DNA of 30,763 bases from JBMNTU01 sp050945895 (GCA_050945895.1 JBMNTU010000013.1:1-30763); one strand, 5' to 3'; numbered from the stretch's first letter, positions 15,590-23,373 are shown. Translations and numbers: made by a program. The notes: generated by a model from the letters alone, not told the origin.

Positions 15590-16757
15590 TCTCTTCTTTG
15601 ATGGCCTCCACCATATCCAGCCTCTCCCACGGAAGGTCGAGGTCGTTTCTTCCGAAATGGCCGTACGCCGCTGTTTGCCTGTAAATCGGCTGCCGCAGTT
15701 TCAACCGGCTGATAATACCGTTGGGGCGCAGGTCAAAAATGCGTGTTACAATGTCCGCAATTTCCGTATCCGGCAACTTGCCCGTGCCAAACGTATCCAC
15801 CAAAACCGAAACCGGGTTGGCAACGCCAATTGCATATGCAAGCTGTATTTCGCAACGCGAAGCCAACCCTGCTGCAACAACGTTTTTGGCAACATGGCGC
15901 GCCGCATATGCCGCGCTGCGGTCTACCTTGGACGGGTCTTTTCCGGAGAAGCAACCGCCGCCATGACGTCCTACGCCGCCGTAGCTGTCAACAATAATCT
16001 TCCGGCCTGTAAGCCCGCTGTCTCCCTTGGGGCCGCCAATTACAAACCGGCCGGTCGGGTTTATAAAAATCTTCGTGTTTTCATCCATCATATCTGCCGG
16101 AATAATGGGCTTTATTACGCGTTCAATCATATCCTTGCGGATTGTCGACTGCGTCGCTTCCGGGTCGTGCTGGGTAGAGATAACGACCGTATCCACCCGA
16201 AGCGGACGCCCATCTTCTCCATATTCGATCGTAACCTGCGATTTTCCGTCCGGGCGAAGATACTCGACCTCGCCGCTTTTGCGGATTTCCGCAAGCTTCT
16301 TGGAAAGCTCGTGTGCAAGCTGGATAGAAAGCGGCATATATGCATCCGTTTCGTCGCATGCATAGCCAAACATCATGCCCTGGTCTCCTGCGCCCGCTTC
16401 CTCCTCTTTTTTGCCTTCGCGTGCTTCCAGTGCCTTATCCACACCCATTGCAATATCGGGGGACTGGGAATCGATACTCGTTATAACGCCGCAGGTTTCG
16501 CCGTCAAAGCCGTATTCCGCTTTGTCAAATCCAATCTGGCGGATCGTATCCCTGGCAATTTCAGCAATATCCACATACGCATTCGTTGTAATTTCGCCCA
16601 TTACCAGTACAAGGCCCGTGTTTACAGCCGTTTCGCACGCCACGCGCGCATTTGGGTCTTGCGCCAAAATAGCGTCCAGCACTGCGTCCGATATCTGGTC
16701 GCACACTTTATCCGGATGACCTTCCGTCACCGATTCAGAAGTAAAAAGTCTTCTCAT
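15579..16757 (-). CDS. metK: S-adenosylmethionine synthetase
   Basis: A 392-residue methionine adenosyltransferase, which makes AdoMet from methionine and ATP. Near the N-terminus are FTSESVTEGHPDKVCDQISDAVLD and the metal and ATP-binding residues; GAGDQGMMFGYA is the family hexapeptide loop, and GGGCFSGKDPSKVDRSAAYAAR is the phosphate-binding signature. The length is typical. ATG 16757 has GGAGG only three bases upstream, a short spacing. It is the first gene of metK-recD2-comF. No SAM riboswitch is visible in the leader of about 50 bases. Confidence 0.98.
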   Translation of the reverse strand: MRRLFTSESVTEGHPDKVCDQISDAVLDAILAQDPNARVACETAVNTGLVLVMGEITTNAYVDIAEIARDTIRQIGFDKAEYGFDGETCGVITSIDSQSPDIAMGVDKALEAREGKKEEEAGAGDQGMMFGYACDETDAYMPLSIQLAHELSKKLAEIRKSGEVEYLRPDGKSQVTIEYGEDGRPLRVDTVVISTQHDPEATQSTIRKDMIERVIKPIIPADMMDENTKIFINPTGRFVIGGPKGDSGLTGRKIIVDSYGGVGRHGGGCFSGKDPSKVDRSAAYAARHVAKNVVAAGLASRCEIQLAYAIGVANPVSVLVDTFGTGKLPDTEIADIVTRIFDLRPNGIISRLKLRQPIYRQTAAYGHFGRNDLDLPWERLDMVEAIKEESGS

Positions 16758-16816
16758 TATTTATCCTCCATAAATTTCAAATCCGCGCTATTTTTATATA
16801 GCGTTTACAAATTATA

Positions 16817-16845
16817 ATTATACCAGCCCTTGGGGCGAATATCAA
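16817..16845 (-). promoter_or_regulatory. Near-consensus sigma-A promoter of metK-recD2-comF
   Basis: Minus strand: TTGATA (16845-16840), a spacer of exactly 17 bp, then TATAAT (16822-16817). The start would be near 16810, giving a leader of about 50 bases that contains a short CGCTAT/ATAGCG hairpin but is too short for a SAM riboswitch. Confidence 0.85.
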
Positions 16846-16861
16846 TTCAAATCAATCTGTT

Positions 16862-17368
16862 TCAATTCCAAATCGCCAACTCCGGCCATATAATGCTCGA
16901 TAGAAGCAACATCAAAAAACCTGCTACCACATTTCCCAAAATAACACAGGGGATTGCTTTGGCCGGCTTCAGGTTGAGCACACTGGCAATTAGCGAGCCC
17001 GTCCATACCCCTGTTCCGGGCAGAGGGATCGCCACAAAAATAAACACGCCCAAATAGCCATATTTATCGATTCCGCCCCTGTGTTTTTCCACCTTGCCCA
17101 TCAGCCAGTTGGAAAATTTGTTGAAAAACTTTACTTTGCTTCTCTGCATCCATTTTATAATCCGTTCAATAAAAAAGATAATAAAAGGCGCAGGCAGGCA
17201 CGAGCCTAAAAGCGCAATAAAATATACCGTTAAAAAAGGAATGCCCAACGCAAAACCAAAGGGAATGGCCCCTTTCAATTCCACGATAGGCAATATAGAC
17301 ATCCCGAATACGGCCCAATAGCTACTGGCCGGTATTGCAGCTCCCAAAAGCAGTACCCCCATCATCAA
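16862..17368 (-). CDS. Small multidrug export family membrane protein (COG2426)
   Basis: A 168-residue membrane protein with four or five hydrophobic segments (about 3-24, 40-68, 105-128, 134-163) and a central basic loop (KWMQRSKVKFFNKFSNW). The motifs SILPIVELKGAIPFG near the start and AIPLPGTGVWTGSLIA after the loop are hallmarks of the COG2426 "small multi-drug export" family, related to DedA-like proteins. The family name rests on old annotation and the true substrate is not established. ATG ATG at the start leaves the exact initiator uncertain by one codon. It is divergent from the TtcA-like gene and followed by the metK promoter. Confidence 0.85.
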   Translation of the reverse strand: MMMGVLLLGAAIPASSYWAVFGMSILPIVELKGAIPFGFALGIPFLTVYFIALLGSCLPAPFIIFFIERIIKWMQRSKVKFFNKFSNWLMGKVEKHRGGIDKYGYLGVFIFVAIPLPGTGVWTGSLIASVLNLKPAKAIPCVILGNVVAGFLMLLLSSIIWPELAIWN

Positions 17369-17376
17369 ATCATACC

Positions 17377-17405
17377 TTTCAAGGATACACCATGTATGCT
17401 ATAAT
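17377..17405 (+). promoter_or_regulatory. Extended -10 promoter of the TtcA-like gene
   Basis: TATAAT at 17400-17405 with TGC directly upstream (extended -10) and a weak TTTCAA box at 17377-17382, 17-bp spacer. The start near 17412 gives a leader of under 30 bases before ATG 17439. Confidence 0.65.
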
Positions 17406-17438
17406 TTCAACCATATTCTTTAGTATGGCGGTGTTTTT

Positions 17439-18158
17439 ATGCGCAAGGTATTGGGCGCGCTGCGGCGCGCGGACGAACGCTTCAACCTCATTGAAAACGG
17501 CGACAAAATTGCCGTCGGCCTTTCGGGCGGCAAAGATTCGATGCTGCTTCTCTACGCCCTTATGCTATATAAAAAATTCAAAAAGAAGGACTATCGGCTT
17601 CATGCCGTTACCGTCGACCTGGGATTTAACGGCTTTCAATCGGGCATTGTGGAAAGCTATGCGGAAAAGCTCGGCGTACCGCTCGATATCGTCCACACGC
17701 AAATCGGCGAAATCGTGTTTGATATCCGGCAGGAAAAGAATCCGTGTGCGCTGTGCGCAAAAATGCGCAAGGGCGCGCTGTACGAGCGGGCAAAGGAATT
17801 GGGCTGCAACAAGGCGGCTTTTGCGCACCATGCGGACGACGCAGTACAAACACTTGTTATGAGCATGCTGTACGAAGCGCGGCTGAATACGTTTTCTCCC
17901 AAATCTTACCTAGACAGGCAGGACATCACGCTTATCCGCCCCCTTATCATGCTGTTCGAAGACGACGTTATATCTGCCGTCCAAAGAAATGATATCCCCT
18001 TTTTCAAAAACCCCTGCCCTGCCGACCTCCATACAAAGCGAGAGGAATCCAAGGATATCCTGGACTATCTTGGCAGTGTGGCCCCGGAAGCAAAAAAGCG
18101 CATATTCACTGCGCTTTTGAACGACCAAACCTATAACCTCTGGAACAAGCCCTTTTGA
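17439..18158 (+). CDS. TtcA-like tRNA 2-thiolation ATPase (PP-loop)
   Basis: A 239-residue adenine-nucleotide alpha-hydrolase of the TtcA/TilS superfamily. The PP-loop is SGGKDS (29-34). C103-x2-C106 (NPCALC) and C193 (NPCPAD) are the three cysteines that hold an iron-sulfur cluster in TtcA enzymes, and AHHADDAVQTL (129-139) is the conserved helix. TtcA makes 2-thiocytidine at tRNA position 32; shorter clostridial homologues like this one may modify another base, so the target is inferred. GGCGGTG precedes the ATG. It ends three bases from the convergent phosphatase gene. Confidence 0.85.
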   Translation: MRKVLGALRRADERFNLIENGDKIAVGLSGGKDSMLLLYALMLYKKFKKKDYRLHAVTVDLGFNGFQSGIVESYAEKLGVPLDIVHTQIGEIVFDIRQEKNPCALCAKMRKGALYERAKELGCNKAAFAHHADDAVQTLVMSMLYEARLNTFSPKSYLDRQDITLIRPLIMLFEDDVISAVQRNDIPFFKNPCPADLHTKREESKDILDYLGSVAPEAKKRIFTALLNDQTYNLWNKPF

Positions 18159-18161
18159 TTT

Positions 18162-18920
18162 TTATACCAGGTACAGCTCCTGCATTTTTGCAATATCCTC
18201 GTCCGTCACTGCCAGCGCCTGCCGGATGTATTCCAAAAACGAACCATATTTTTGGCACACCGTATCAAACGCGTATTCGAGATATTCTTTTTCCACCAAC
18301 AAAAATGACTGCAAAACGGCCAGCTCCTCTTCCGATTTTTTCAGATGCTTTTCCCGCGAAAGGATCTCTTTATTGGCGGCGGCGCGCTCTTCGTTTGTCT
18401 TCATATAGTCTTTAAAAATCTCCTCTTCCGAAACGTCCAGCAGCGTAAGCAGAATGGCCGCGGCAATACCCGTTCTGTCCTTCCCCGCAAAGCAATGAAA
18501 CAGCAGCGAGCCTTCCTCCGGCATGGAAAGCGCATGCTTTATAAATGCCGCATATCCCTCCTGCGCGCCTTCGTCCATTGTCATCATTTCGTACGATTTA
18601 CACATATACCCGTGCACCTGCTTTATAGAGCGGATGCTCTCGAACTGCGAAAAGGATGTCGCATATTTATGTGCGTTTTTAATAATGTCGATGTTGAAAT
18701 ATTCCACTCCCTGCGGCAACCGGTCGGGCGACCGCTTTGCTTCATCCGCCAGCCTGAAATCAACGACCTTCAAAAGCCCGTATTCGTCCGCCAATATTCT
18801 CTGGTCGGTATCCGACAGCCCGGTCAGCTCCCCCGAGCGAAGCAGCCGCTTTTTCCGGATGGTTTTTCCCGCCCTGTTTTTTATGCCTCCCAAGTCCCTG
18901 AAGTTTGCAACCGAATCCAT
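18162..18920 (-). CDS. Tyrosine-protein phosphatase of the Tyr_phosphatase3 type
   Basis: A 252-residue protein from ATG 18920 (GGTG six bases upstream); the ATG at 18938 has no ribosome site. NFRDLGG near the start and the P-loop HCFAGKDRTG (142-151, with nucleophile C143 and R149) match bacterial dual-specificity or tyrosine phosphatases, including lipid phosphatase-like members such as LipA of Listeria. The C-terminal third is helical and charged. No signal peptide is seen, so it should be cytoplasmic. The substrate (phosphotyrosine or phosphoinositide) cannot be read. It is a single gene divergent from the DUF6125-like gene. Confidence 0.88.
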   Translation of the reverse strand: MDSVANFRDLGGIKNRAGKTIRKKRLLRSGELTGLSDTDQRILADEYGLLKVVDFRLADEAKRSPDRLPQGVEYFNIDIIKNAHKYATSFSQFESIRSIKQVHGYMCKSYEMMTMDEGAQEGYAAFIKHALSMPEEGSLLFHCFAGKDRTGIAAAILLTLLDVSEEEIFKDYMKTNEERAAANKEILSREKHLKKSEEELAVLQSFLLVEKEYLEYAFDTVCQKYGSFLEYIRQALAVTDEDIAKMQELYLV

Positions 18921-18952
18921 TTTTTCACCATGCCTCATTTTTATTTATGCTT

Positions 18953-18981
18953 ATTATAGCCTTTTTACTGCCCCTGCGCAA
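18953..18981 (-). promoter_or_regulatory. Promoter of the tyrosine phosphatase gene
   Basis: Minus strand: TTGCGC (18981-18976), 17-bp spacer, TATAAT (18958-18953). It is back-to-back with the 18991-19019 promoter; only nine bases separate the two -35 boxes. Confidence 0.6.
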
Positions 18982-18990
18982 ACCCATGCG

Positions 18991-19019
18991 TTGACTTTCG
19001 CTTTTTCGGGCGATACAAT
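18991..19019 (+). promoter_or_regulatory. Promoter of the DUF6125-like gene
   Basis: TTGACT (18991-18996), 17-bp spacer, TACAAT (19014-19019), each one base from consensus. The start would be near 19026, 29 bases before ATG 19055. Confidence 0.8.
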
Positions 19020-19054
19020 AAAACACATATTTGCATAAAATTATGGAGGACGCT

Positions 19055-19576
19055 ATGAACCATCTTTCCAAAATCGAGGATCTTTCTAAAGAAGAGCTGC
19101 TGGAGCTGCTCAAAATCTACGCCAAAAACTGGCTGGCGCACGACGGACTCTGGTTCCAGTCTATTGAACAAAAGCGCGGCATCGACGAAGCTATTTTCCA
19201 TGATGTAAACGCATGGGAGCACTTCACCCAAATAGAAGCGCGGCGCATCAAAGAGTTTTTGTCGCTTCCCGAAACGCCCGGTCTGGACGGGCTGCAGCAA
19301 GCGCTCAATTTCCGCCTGCAGGCCACGCTTACAAAGCCCGTGTACGAGCACCCGGACGAGCGCACCCTTCTTTTAAAGACTACTGTGTGCCGCGTACAAT
19401 TTGCACGCCGGCGTAAAAATATGGACGATTTTCCGTGCAAGCCGGTTGGCGAAAAGGAATACAGCCTGTTCGCAAGTACCATCGACCATCGCATCCAAAC
19501 CGAATGCATCAGCTGCCCGCCGGATGTTACGCAACCGGAATATGGTTGTGTTTGGCAATTTACGCTCAGTCCGTAA
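19055..19576 (+). CDS. DUF6125-like conserved protein of unknown function
   Basis: A 173-residue soluble protein from ATG 19055, with GGAGG five bases upstream; the ATG at 19031 lacks a site. The motif NWLAHDGLWFQSIEQKRG near the start, a central C-R-V-Q-x-A-R-R stretch, and cysteines in DFPC and ECISCPPD resemble the DUF6125 family, which I recall from anaerobes beside metabolic genes. These cysteines could bind metal or a cofactor. It is transcribed alone from a good promoter and ends at a strong terminator. No function can be assigned, and the family name is from memory. Confidence 0.75.
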   Translation: MNHLSKIEDLSKEELLELLKIYAKNWLAHDGLWFQSIEQKRGIDEAIFHDVNAWEHFTQIEARRIKEFLSLPETPGLDGLQQALNFRLQATLTKPVYEHPDERTLLLKTTVCRVQFARRRKNMDDFPCKPVGEKEYSLFASTIDHRIQTECISCPPDVTQPEYGCVWQFTLSP

Positions 19577-19591
19577 ATGCTCCCGCATCAA

Positions 19592-19624
19592 AAATGTCCT
19601 GCTGGTATGGCAGGACATTTTTTT
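19592..19624. terminator. Bidirectional terminator between convergent genes
   Basis: AAATGTCCTGC (19592-19602) pairs perfectly with GCAGGACATTT (19610-19620), a seven-base loop, then a T-run to 19624. The opposite strand also ends in a T-run, so it serves both the DUF6125-like gene and the zinc-ribbon gene. Confidence 0.9.
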
Positions 19625-19655
19625 ACTGTATTGTCTTTGTATCTGTTTTCGAATC

Positions 19656-20366
19656 TTACCAGTAATAAGAATAGGGCGATCCATAGCACGAAAGCATGCT
19701 TAGGCCAACCCCAATCGTCGCAAAGAAGATGACGAGCACTACCGCCCACAGTACCGTTCCTATAATGCCGCAAATCCATCCGGCAGTTGCCAGCCCCCGC
19801 TGCCCGTCGGGCAAAATCTTCCGGGCGCTGTTTCCAAGCACCAGCGCAATAATGGACAAAACAATCCCAAAGAACGGAATCAGAAACCCAATAATACCGC
19901 ACACCAGCGAGGCAATCCCCGCGCCTTTGCCAGGCATAGGTTCGTTCGACGCATACGGCGGCTGCTGCTGATAAGGCGGCGGCCCGCCATACGGCTGCTG
20001 TTGTTGCTGTCCATAGTTTTGTTGCTGTTGCGGCGGCGTATATGGCGCCTGCTGCTGCCCATACTGGTAGCCCTGCTGGCCCGCATCATACGGAGGCTGC
20101 TGCGTGTTTTGCTGGTAGCCTGCCGCGGCCTGCCCTGCCTGTTCGTGCGCCGCCTGATCAACCTGTTGCTGGTACGCCTGCTCTTCGTTCCTAATTTCCT
20201 GCTGTTGTTGCATTTCCTGATATTGCGGTACAACCGTATCTTCCGGCTGCGTTGCAAACTGCGCCACGGTCGCATCGTTCACCGTATCCACATTCTGCGG
20301 ATTTCCGCAATAAGGGCAGGAAGGATTCTCGTCGTTATACGTTCTGTGGCATTTATTACAAAACAT
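19656..20366 (-). CDS. Zinc-ribbon, Gln/Tyr/Pro-rich, two-span DUF4190-type membrane protein
   Basis: A 236-residue protein in three parts. A zinc ribbon at the start has C3-x2-C6 and C17-x2-C20. Residues about 48-142 form a low-complexity linker rich in glutamine, tyrosine and proline (runs of QQQQ, PPY, YQQ). Two hydrophobic spans follow (about 148-180 and 191-224), spaced as in the DUF4190 family. AAGGAG lies upstream of the ATG. Similar proteins are common in Clostridia and of unknown function; the linker may be exposed or may drive assembly. The DNA of the linker is biased to CAG/CAA-type repeats but the frame is intact. Confidence 0.8.
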   Translation of the reverse strand: MFCNKCHRTYNDENPSCPYCGNPQNVDTVNDATVAQFATQPEDTVVPQYQEMQQQQEIRNEEQAYQQQVDQAAHEQAGQAAAGYQQNTQQPPYDAGQQGYQYGQQQAPYTPPQQQQNYGQQQQQPYGGPPPYQQQPPYASNEPMPGKGAGIASLVCGIIGFLIPFFGIVLSIIALVLGNSARKILPDGQRGLATAGWICGIIGTVLWAVVLVIFFATIGVGLSMLSCYGSPYSYYW

Positions 20367-20388
20367 ATTCTCTTCTCCTTGTTTTTAT

Positions 20389-20406
20389 ATTATAGCCAAC
20401 GGCTAT
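20389..20406. promoter_or_regulatory. -10 box and overlapping palindrome before the zinc-ribbon gene
   Basis: Minus strand TATAAT (20394-20389) is about 23 bases before the ATG. It overlaps a 15-bp inverted repeat ATAGCC/GGCTAT (20392-20397, 20401-20406). No good -35 is seen. It may be an operator, or just a hairpin at the end of the aconitase transcript, which has no T-run. Confidence 0.4.
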
Positions 20407-20416
20407 TGATTCATGA

Positions 20417-22348
20417 TTATGCATTCTCGCGCGTGTAGTTCAAAAGCCCTCCTGCAAGGAGCACCCTCCGCAGCCTTTCGGACACATCCAACCGTACGGT
20501 AAACCGCGTTCCCTTGGTTACGTTTTCTATTGCAAACGTCTCCTTTTCAGAAACATTCTTTTGGACGTCCGCTATTTTGAGCACGTCTCCCTGGTCGATC
20601 GTATCGTAATCCGACGGATTTTCAAATGTCAATGGCAATATACCGCTATTAATAAGGTTTGCCGCATGAATACGTGCAAAGCTCTTAGCAATCACAGCTT
20701 TCACGCCCAAGTAAAGGGGCGCAAGCGCCGCATGTTCGCGCGAAGAACCCTGCCCATAATTTTCTCCCGCAATCAGGAAGCACTTGCCTGCCTCCTGCGC
20801 GCGCGCCGGGAACGACTCGTCTACCGGGGTAAGGCAATATTCCGCAAGGTATGGCACATTTGAGCGGTAAGGCAAAAGCTTTGCATTAGACGGCATTATA
20901 TGATCCGTCGTAATGTTGTCCTCCATTTTGAGGAGCGCCGCCGCCTCAATTTCGCCGGGCAACGCCACATTGATGGGAAAGGGCTTAATATTCGGCCCGC
21001 GCACTACCTCTACATCTGCGCTGCTTGCCGCAGGCGGCGCAATCATATTGTCGTTCACAACAAACGCTTCCGGCATATCGATATCCAAAACAGAAAGATC
21101 AGACAACTCCTGCGCATCCGAGAGATAGCCATTAAGCGCCGTCATGGCAGCCGTTTCCGGGCTGACAAGATATACCCCCGCGCTCTTCGTTCCGCTTCGG
21201 CCATAAAAATTACGGTTAAACGTCCGTACCGAAACCGCATCTGTCGCCGGCGACTGGCCCATGCCAATGCACGGCCCGCATGCGCATTCCAAAATGCGCG
21301 CCCCCGCGTCGATCATGTCTGCAAGCGCCCCATTTTTTGCCAGCATGTTCATAACCTGCTTCGAACCCGGCGAAACCGTCAGGCTGATATTGGGCGCAAT
21401 GCTCTTTCCTTTCAGAATGGCCGCAACACGCATCAAATCCAGATACGAAGCATTTGTACAGCTTCCGATGCATACCTGATCCACCTTAATCTTTCCGATC
21501 TTTTCAATCGTTTCCACATTGTCCGGGCTGTGCGGCATCGCCGCCATGGGCTTTAGGGCAGAAAGCTCAATGACCACGTGCCCATCATATTTTGCGTCCT
21601 CGTCTGCCGCCAGCGGAACATAATCCGCCTCCCTTCCCTGCGCTTTCAAAAACGCGCGTGTCGTCTCGTCGCTTGGAAAGATGGAGGTTGTGGCGCCCAG
21701 CTCTGCACCCATGTTCGTAATCGTTGCGCGCTCGGGCACAGACAGCGTCTTTACCCCGTCTCCGGAATATTCAATAATTTTGCCCACGCCGCCTTTAACG
21801 GTCAAGACGCGCAGCACCTCTAAGATGATATCCTTTGCAGAAACGCCAGGGCAAAGCTTTCCCCGAAGCTCTACATTAACGATTTCCGGGCAATTCAGGT
21901 AGTATGCGCCGCCGCCCATTGCAACAGCAACATCCAGCCCTCCCGCGCCAATGGCAATCATGCCAATTCCGCCCCCTGTGGGCGTATGGCTGTCTGAACC
22001 AAGCAGCGTTGCGCCCGGTTTTCCAAACCGTTCCAGGTTGACCTGGTGGCAAATTCCATTGCCGGGGCGCGAGGCGTAAATACCGTGCTTTTTGGCCACA
22101 CTCATAATATAGTTATGGTCGTCCGCATTCTCGAACCCGCTTTGCAGCGTATTGTGGTCTATATATGCCACCGATTTTTTTGTCTTAACGCGGTCGATCC
22201 CCATTGCTTCAAATTGCAAATAAGCCATCGTACCTGTAGAATCCTGCGTGAGCGTGTAGTCGATTCCGATCGAAATTTCACTGCCCGGCACCATCTCTCC
22301 GCTTTTCAGATGGCTCTCCAGGATTTTTGTTGCGAGTGGCTTTCCCAT
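20417..22348 (-). CDS. Aconitate hydratase, Aquifex-type
   Basis: A 643-residue aconitase that interconverts citrate and isocitrate. ATG 22348 has GGAGGT seven bases upstream; the ATG at 22396 is far from any site. The iron-sulfur ligands appear in IGSCTN (C297) and CACGPC (C357, C360). GSDSHTPTGGGIGMIAIGAGGLD and the swivel-domain motif QGSSREHAA are present. The compact form with LeuC-like N-part matches the putative monomeric type named after Aquifex. An isopropylmalate isomerase or methylaconitate role is less likely because both halves are fused. No other citric acid cycle gene is nearby. A palindrome upstream may be an operator. Confidence 0.9.
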   Translation of the reverse strand: MGKPLATKILESHLKSGEMVPGSEISIGIDYTLTQDSTGTMAYLQFEAMGIDRVKTKKSVAYIDHNTLQSGFENADDHNYIMSVAKKHGIYASRPGNGICHQVNLERFGKPGATLLGSDSHTPTGGGIGMIAIGAGGLDVAVAMGGGAYYLNCPEIVNVELRGKLCPGVSAKDIILEVLRVLTVKGGVGKIIEYSGDGVKTLSVPERATITNMGAELGATTSIFPSDETTRAFLKAQGREADYVPLAADEDAKYDGHVVIELSALKPMAAMPHSPDNVETIEKIGKIKVDQVCIGSCTNASYLDLMRVAAILKGKSIAPNISLTVSPGSKQVMNMLAKNGALADMIDAGARILECACGPCIGMGQSPATDAVSVRTFNRNFYGRSGTKSAGVYLVSPETAAMTALNGYLSDAQELSDLSVLDIDMPEAFVVNDNMIAPPAASSADVEVVRGPNIKPFPINVALPGEIEAAALLKMEDNITTDHIMPSNAKLLPYRSNVPYLAEYCLTPVDESFPARAQEAGKCFLIAGENYGQGSSREHAALAPLYLGVKAVIAKSFARIHAANLINSGILPLTFENPSDYDTIDQGDVLKIADVQKNVSEKETFAIENVTKGTRFTVRLDVSERLRRVLLAGGLLNYTRENA

Positions 22349-22443
22349 ATAGTTACCTCCGGATAAATTATAATTACCCATCAATTTTACCTGCAAAATC
22401 TAATTTTTTAAAGTATATGCCGTCTTTCTGTCGTGTAAAAGCG

Positions 22444-22474
22444 GTTCTATAATATAGAACTTCTGCCCGTGCAA
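22444..22474 (-). promoter_or_regulatory. Putative aconitase promoter with 17-bp palindrome
   Basis: A perfect palindrome GTTCTATAATATAGAAC spans 22444-22460 (8-base arms, one-base centre). On the minus strand TTGCAC (22474-22469), 17 bp and TATAGA (22451-22446) form a modest promoter whose -10 is inside it. The predicted start is about 90 bases before ATG 22348. Confidence 0.5.
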
Positions 22475-22563
22475 TTATATTACAGCTTTTTAAAAGTTTT
22501 TCCGTTTATCTCAAAAAATGTACCTCCTCATAGTCCCCGGCTTGTAGATTTCCTTCAAAGATG

Positions 22564-22572
22564 TGCTATAAT
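22564..22572 (+). promoter_or_regulatory. Extended -10 promoter of the small unknown gene
   Basis: TGC directly followed by TATAAT (22567-22572). A TTGTAG box at 22542-22547 is 19 bp away, a long spacing. It excludes the ATG at 22561 as the start. Confidence 0.6.
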
Positions 22573-22623
22573 ATTAAAACGCTTGTAATTAGAGCGGAAC
22601 ACTTATGCCAAAAAGGGGACAAC

Positions 22624-22887
22624 ATGCTGAAACTATGGGGCAAACTCATCTCGGACGATAAAATACTGCTGCAAGACGAGTATACAAGCCAAAAGCCGGA
22701 TATGGCAGACGCGCTTTTGGAATGCATCGAATATTTTGCCAAAGAGTTTGATATAGAAGCGCCCATCTGGCATACAAACCATACCAAGCAACTGGGCCTG
22801 TTTGGCAAAGCCATATTCAAGCAGGACGATTTTATCGACCAGGTCGGTTTTGACCGTTTTGAAATACAGATTTTAGACCGCAGCTGA
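22624..22887 (+). CDS. Conserved 87-residue clostridial protein of unknown function
   Basis: A small acidic soluble protein from ATG 22624 (GGGGAC upstream). It begins MLKLWGKLISDDKILLQDEY and has PIWHTNHTKQL and FKQDDFIDQVGFDRFEIQIL. Similar short proteins are familiar in Clostridia as conserved hypotheticals. There is no signal peptide, membrane span or known catalytic motif. The opposing membrane protein gene stops at the adjoining base, with no gap. Confidence 0.75.
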   Translation: MLKLWGKLISDDKILLQDEYTSQKPDMADALLECIEYFAKEFDIEAPIWHTNHTKQLGLFGKAIFKQDDFIDQVGFDRFEIQILDRS

Positions 22888-23373
22888 TTATTGCTTGATC
22901 GGCTTGAACCACTTGCGTGCAAGCTTGCCAACCAGCGGAATTTCGTACTCCTCAAACCGATATGCTTTAACCATTGCAATGATCGCAAATATGGCTGCTA
23001 CCACAGATATTGCAATGGAAATAGCGGAAATAACGACCAATCCTACCGCTGCCGAAGAAGCGCCATAAATGCTGAAGCTGCTCAAAAAACTGGACGCCAT
23101 CGCAAAGGAAACGACCAAACTGACGATGCCCAATACGATCTGGATGATGGCGCACAGCGCATAAAGGACAACTGCCTGCAGCGCATAGAACCGGACAAAC
23201 TCACTGTATCTTTCAAGAAAATAGAATATCAGCGGAAAGGCCCACGCAATAAAGGCGACACCGGAGATAAACCCCAAAATAGCCGTGATGATATACATCA
23301 CAATCACCCATATATTTGCTTTCATTTCTGAGCGGTGTTCCGGCACTTTCATGTTCAAAACAATTTCCTCCAT
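22888..23373 (-). CDS. DUF4870/Tic20-like membrane protein, paralogue 1
   Basis: A 161-residue protein with about four hydrophobic segments (about 22-50, 62-90, 105-140) and a short basic tail (KLARKWFKPIKQ). FIAWAFPLIFYFLERYSEFVRFYALQAV is typical of DUF4870-like proteins, and AMVKAYRFEEYEIPLVGKLA is shared almost word for word with the neighbour. Its ATG overlaps the neighbour's stop by one base (TAATG), so translation is coupled. The second in-frame ATG at 23352 is also possible. Function unknown. Confidence 0.75.
   Translation of the reverse strand: MEEIVLNMKVPEHRSEMKANIWVIVMYIITAILGFISGVAFIAWAFPLIFYFLERYSEFVRFYALQAVVLYALCAIIQIVLGIVSLVVSFAMASSFLSSFSIYGASSAAVGLVVISAISIAISVVAAIFAIIAMVKAYRFEEYEIPLVGKLARKWFKPIKQ

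Noticed and set aside
15657..16817. Long open frame (386 codons) antisense to metK
   Set aside because: It mirrors metK on the opposite strand, is rich in Arg, Cys and His, shows no motif, and has no ribosome site. It is a codon-bias shadow of metK.
16758..16861. SAM riboswitch before metK
   Set aside because: The promoter leaves a leader of about 50 bases with one short hairpin; no S-box core or terminator is present.
19960..20225. Tandem repeat or satellite DNA
   Set aside because: The GCTGCTGTTG-like repetition is explained by the Gln/Tyr/Pro-rich linker of an intact coding frame.
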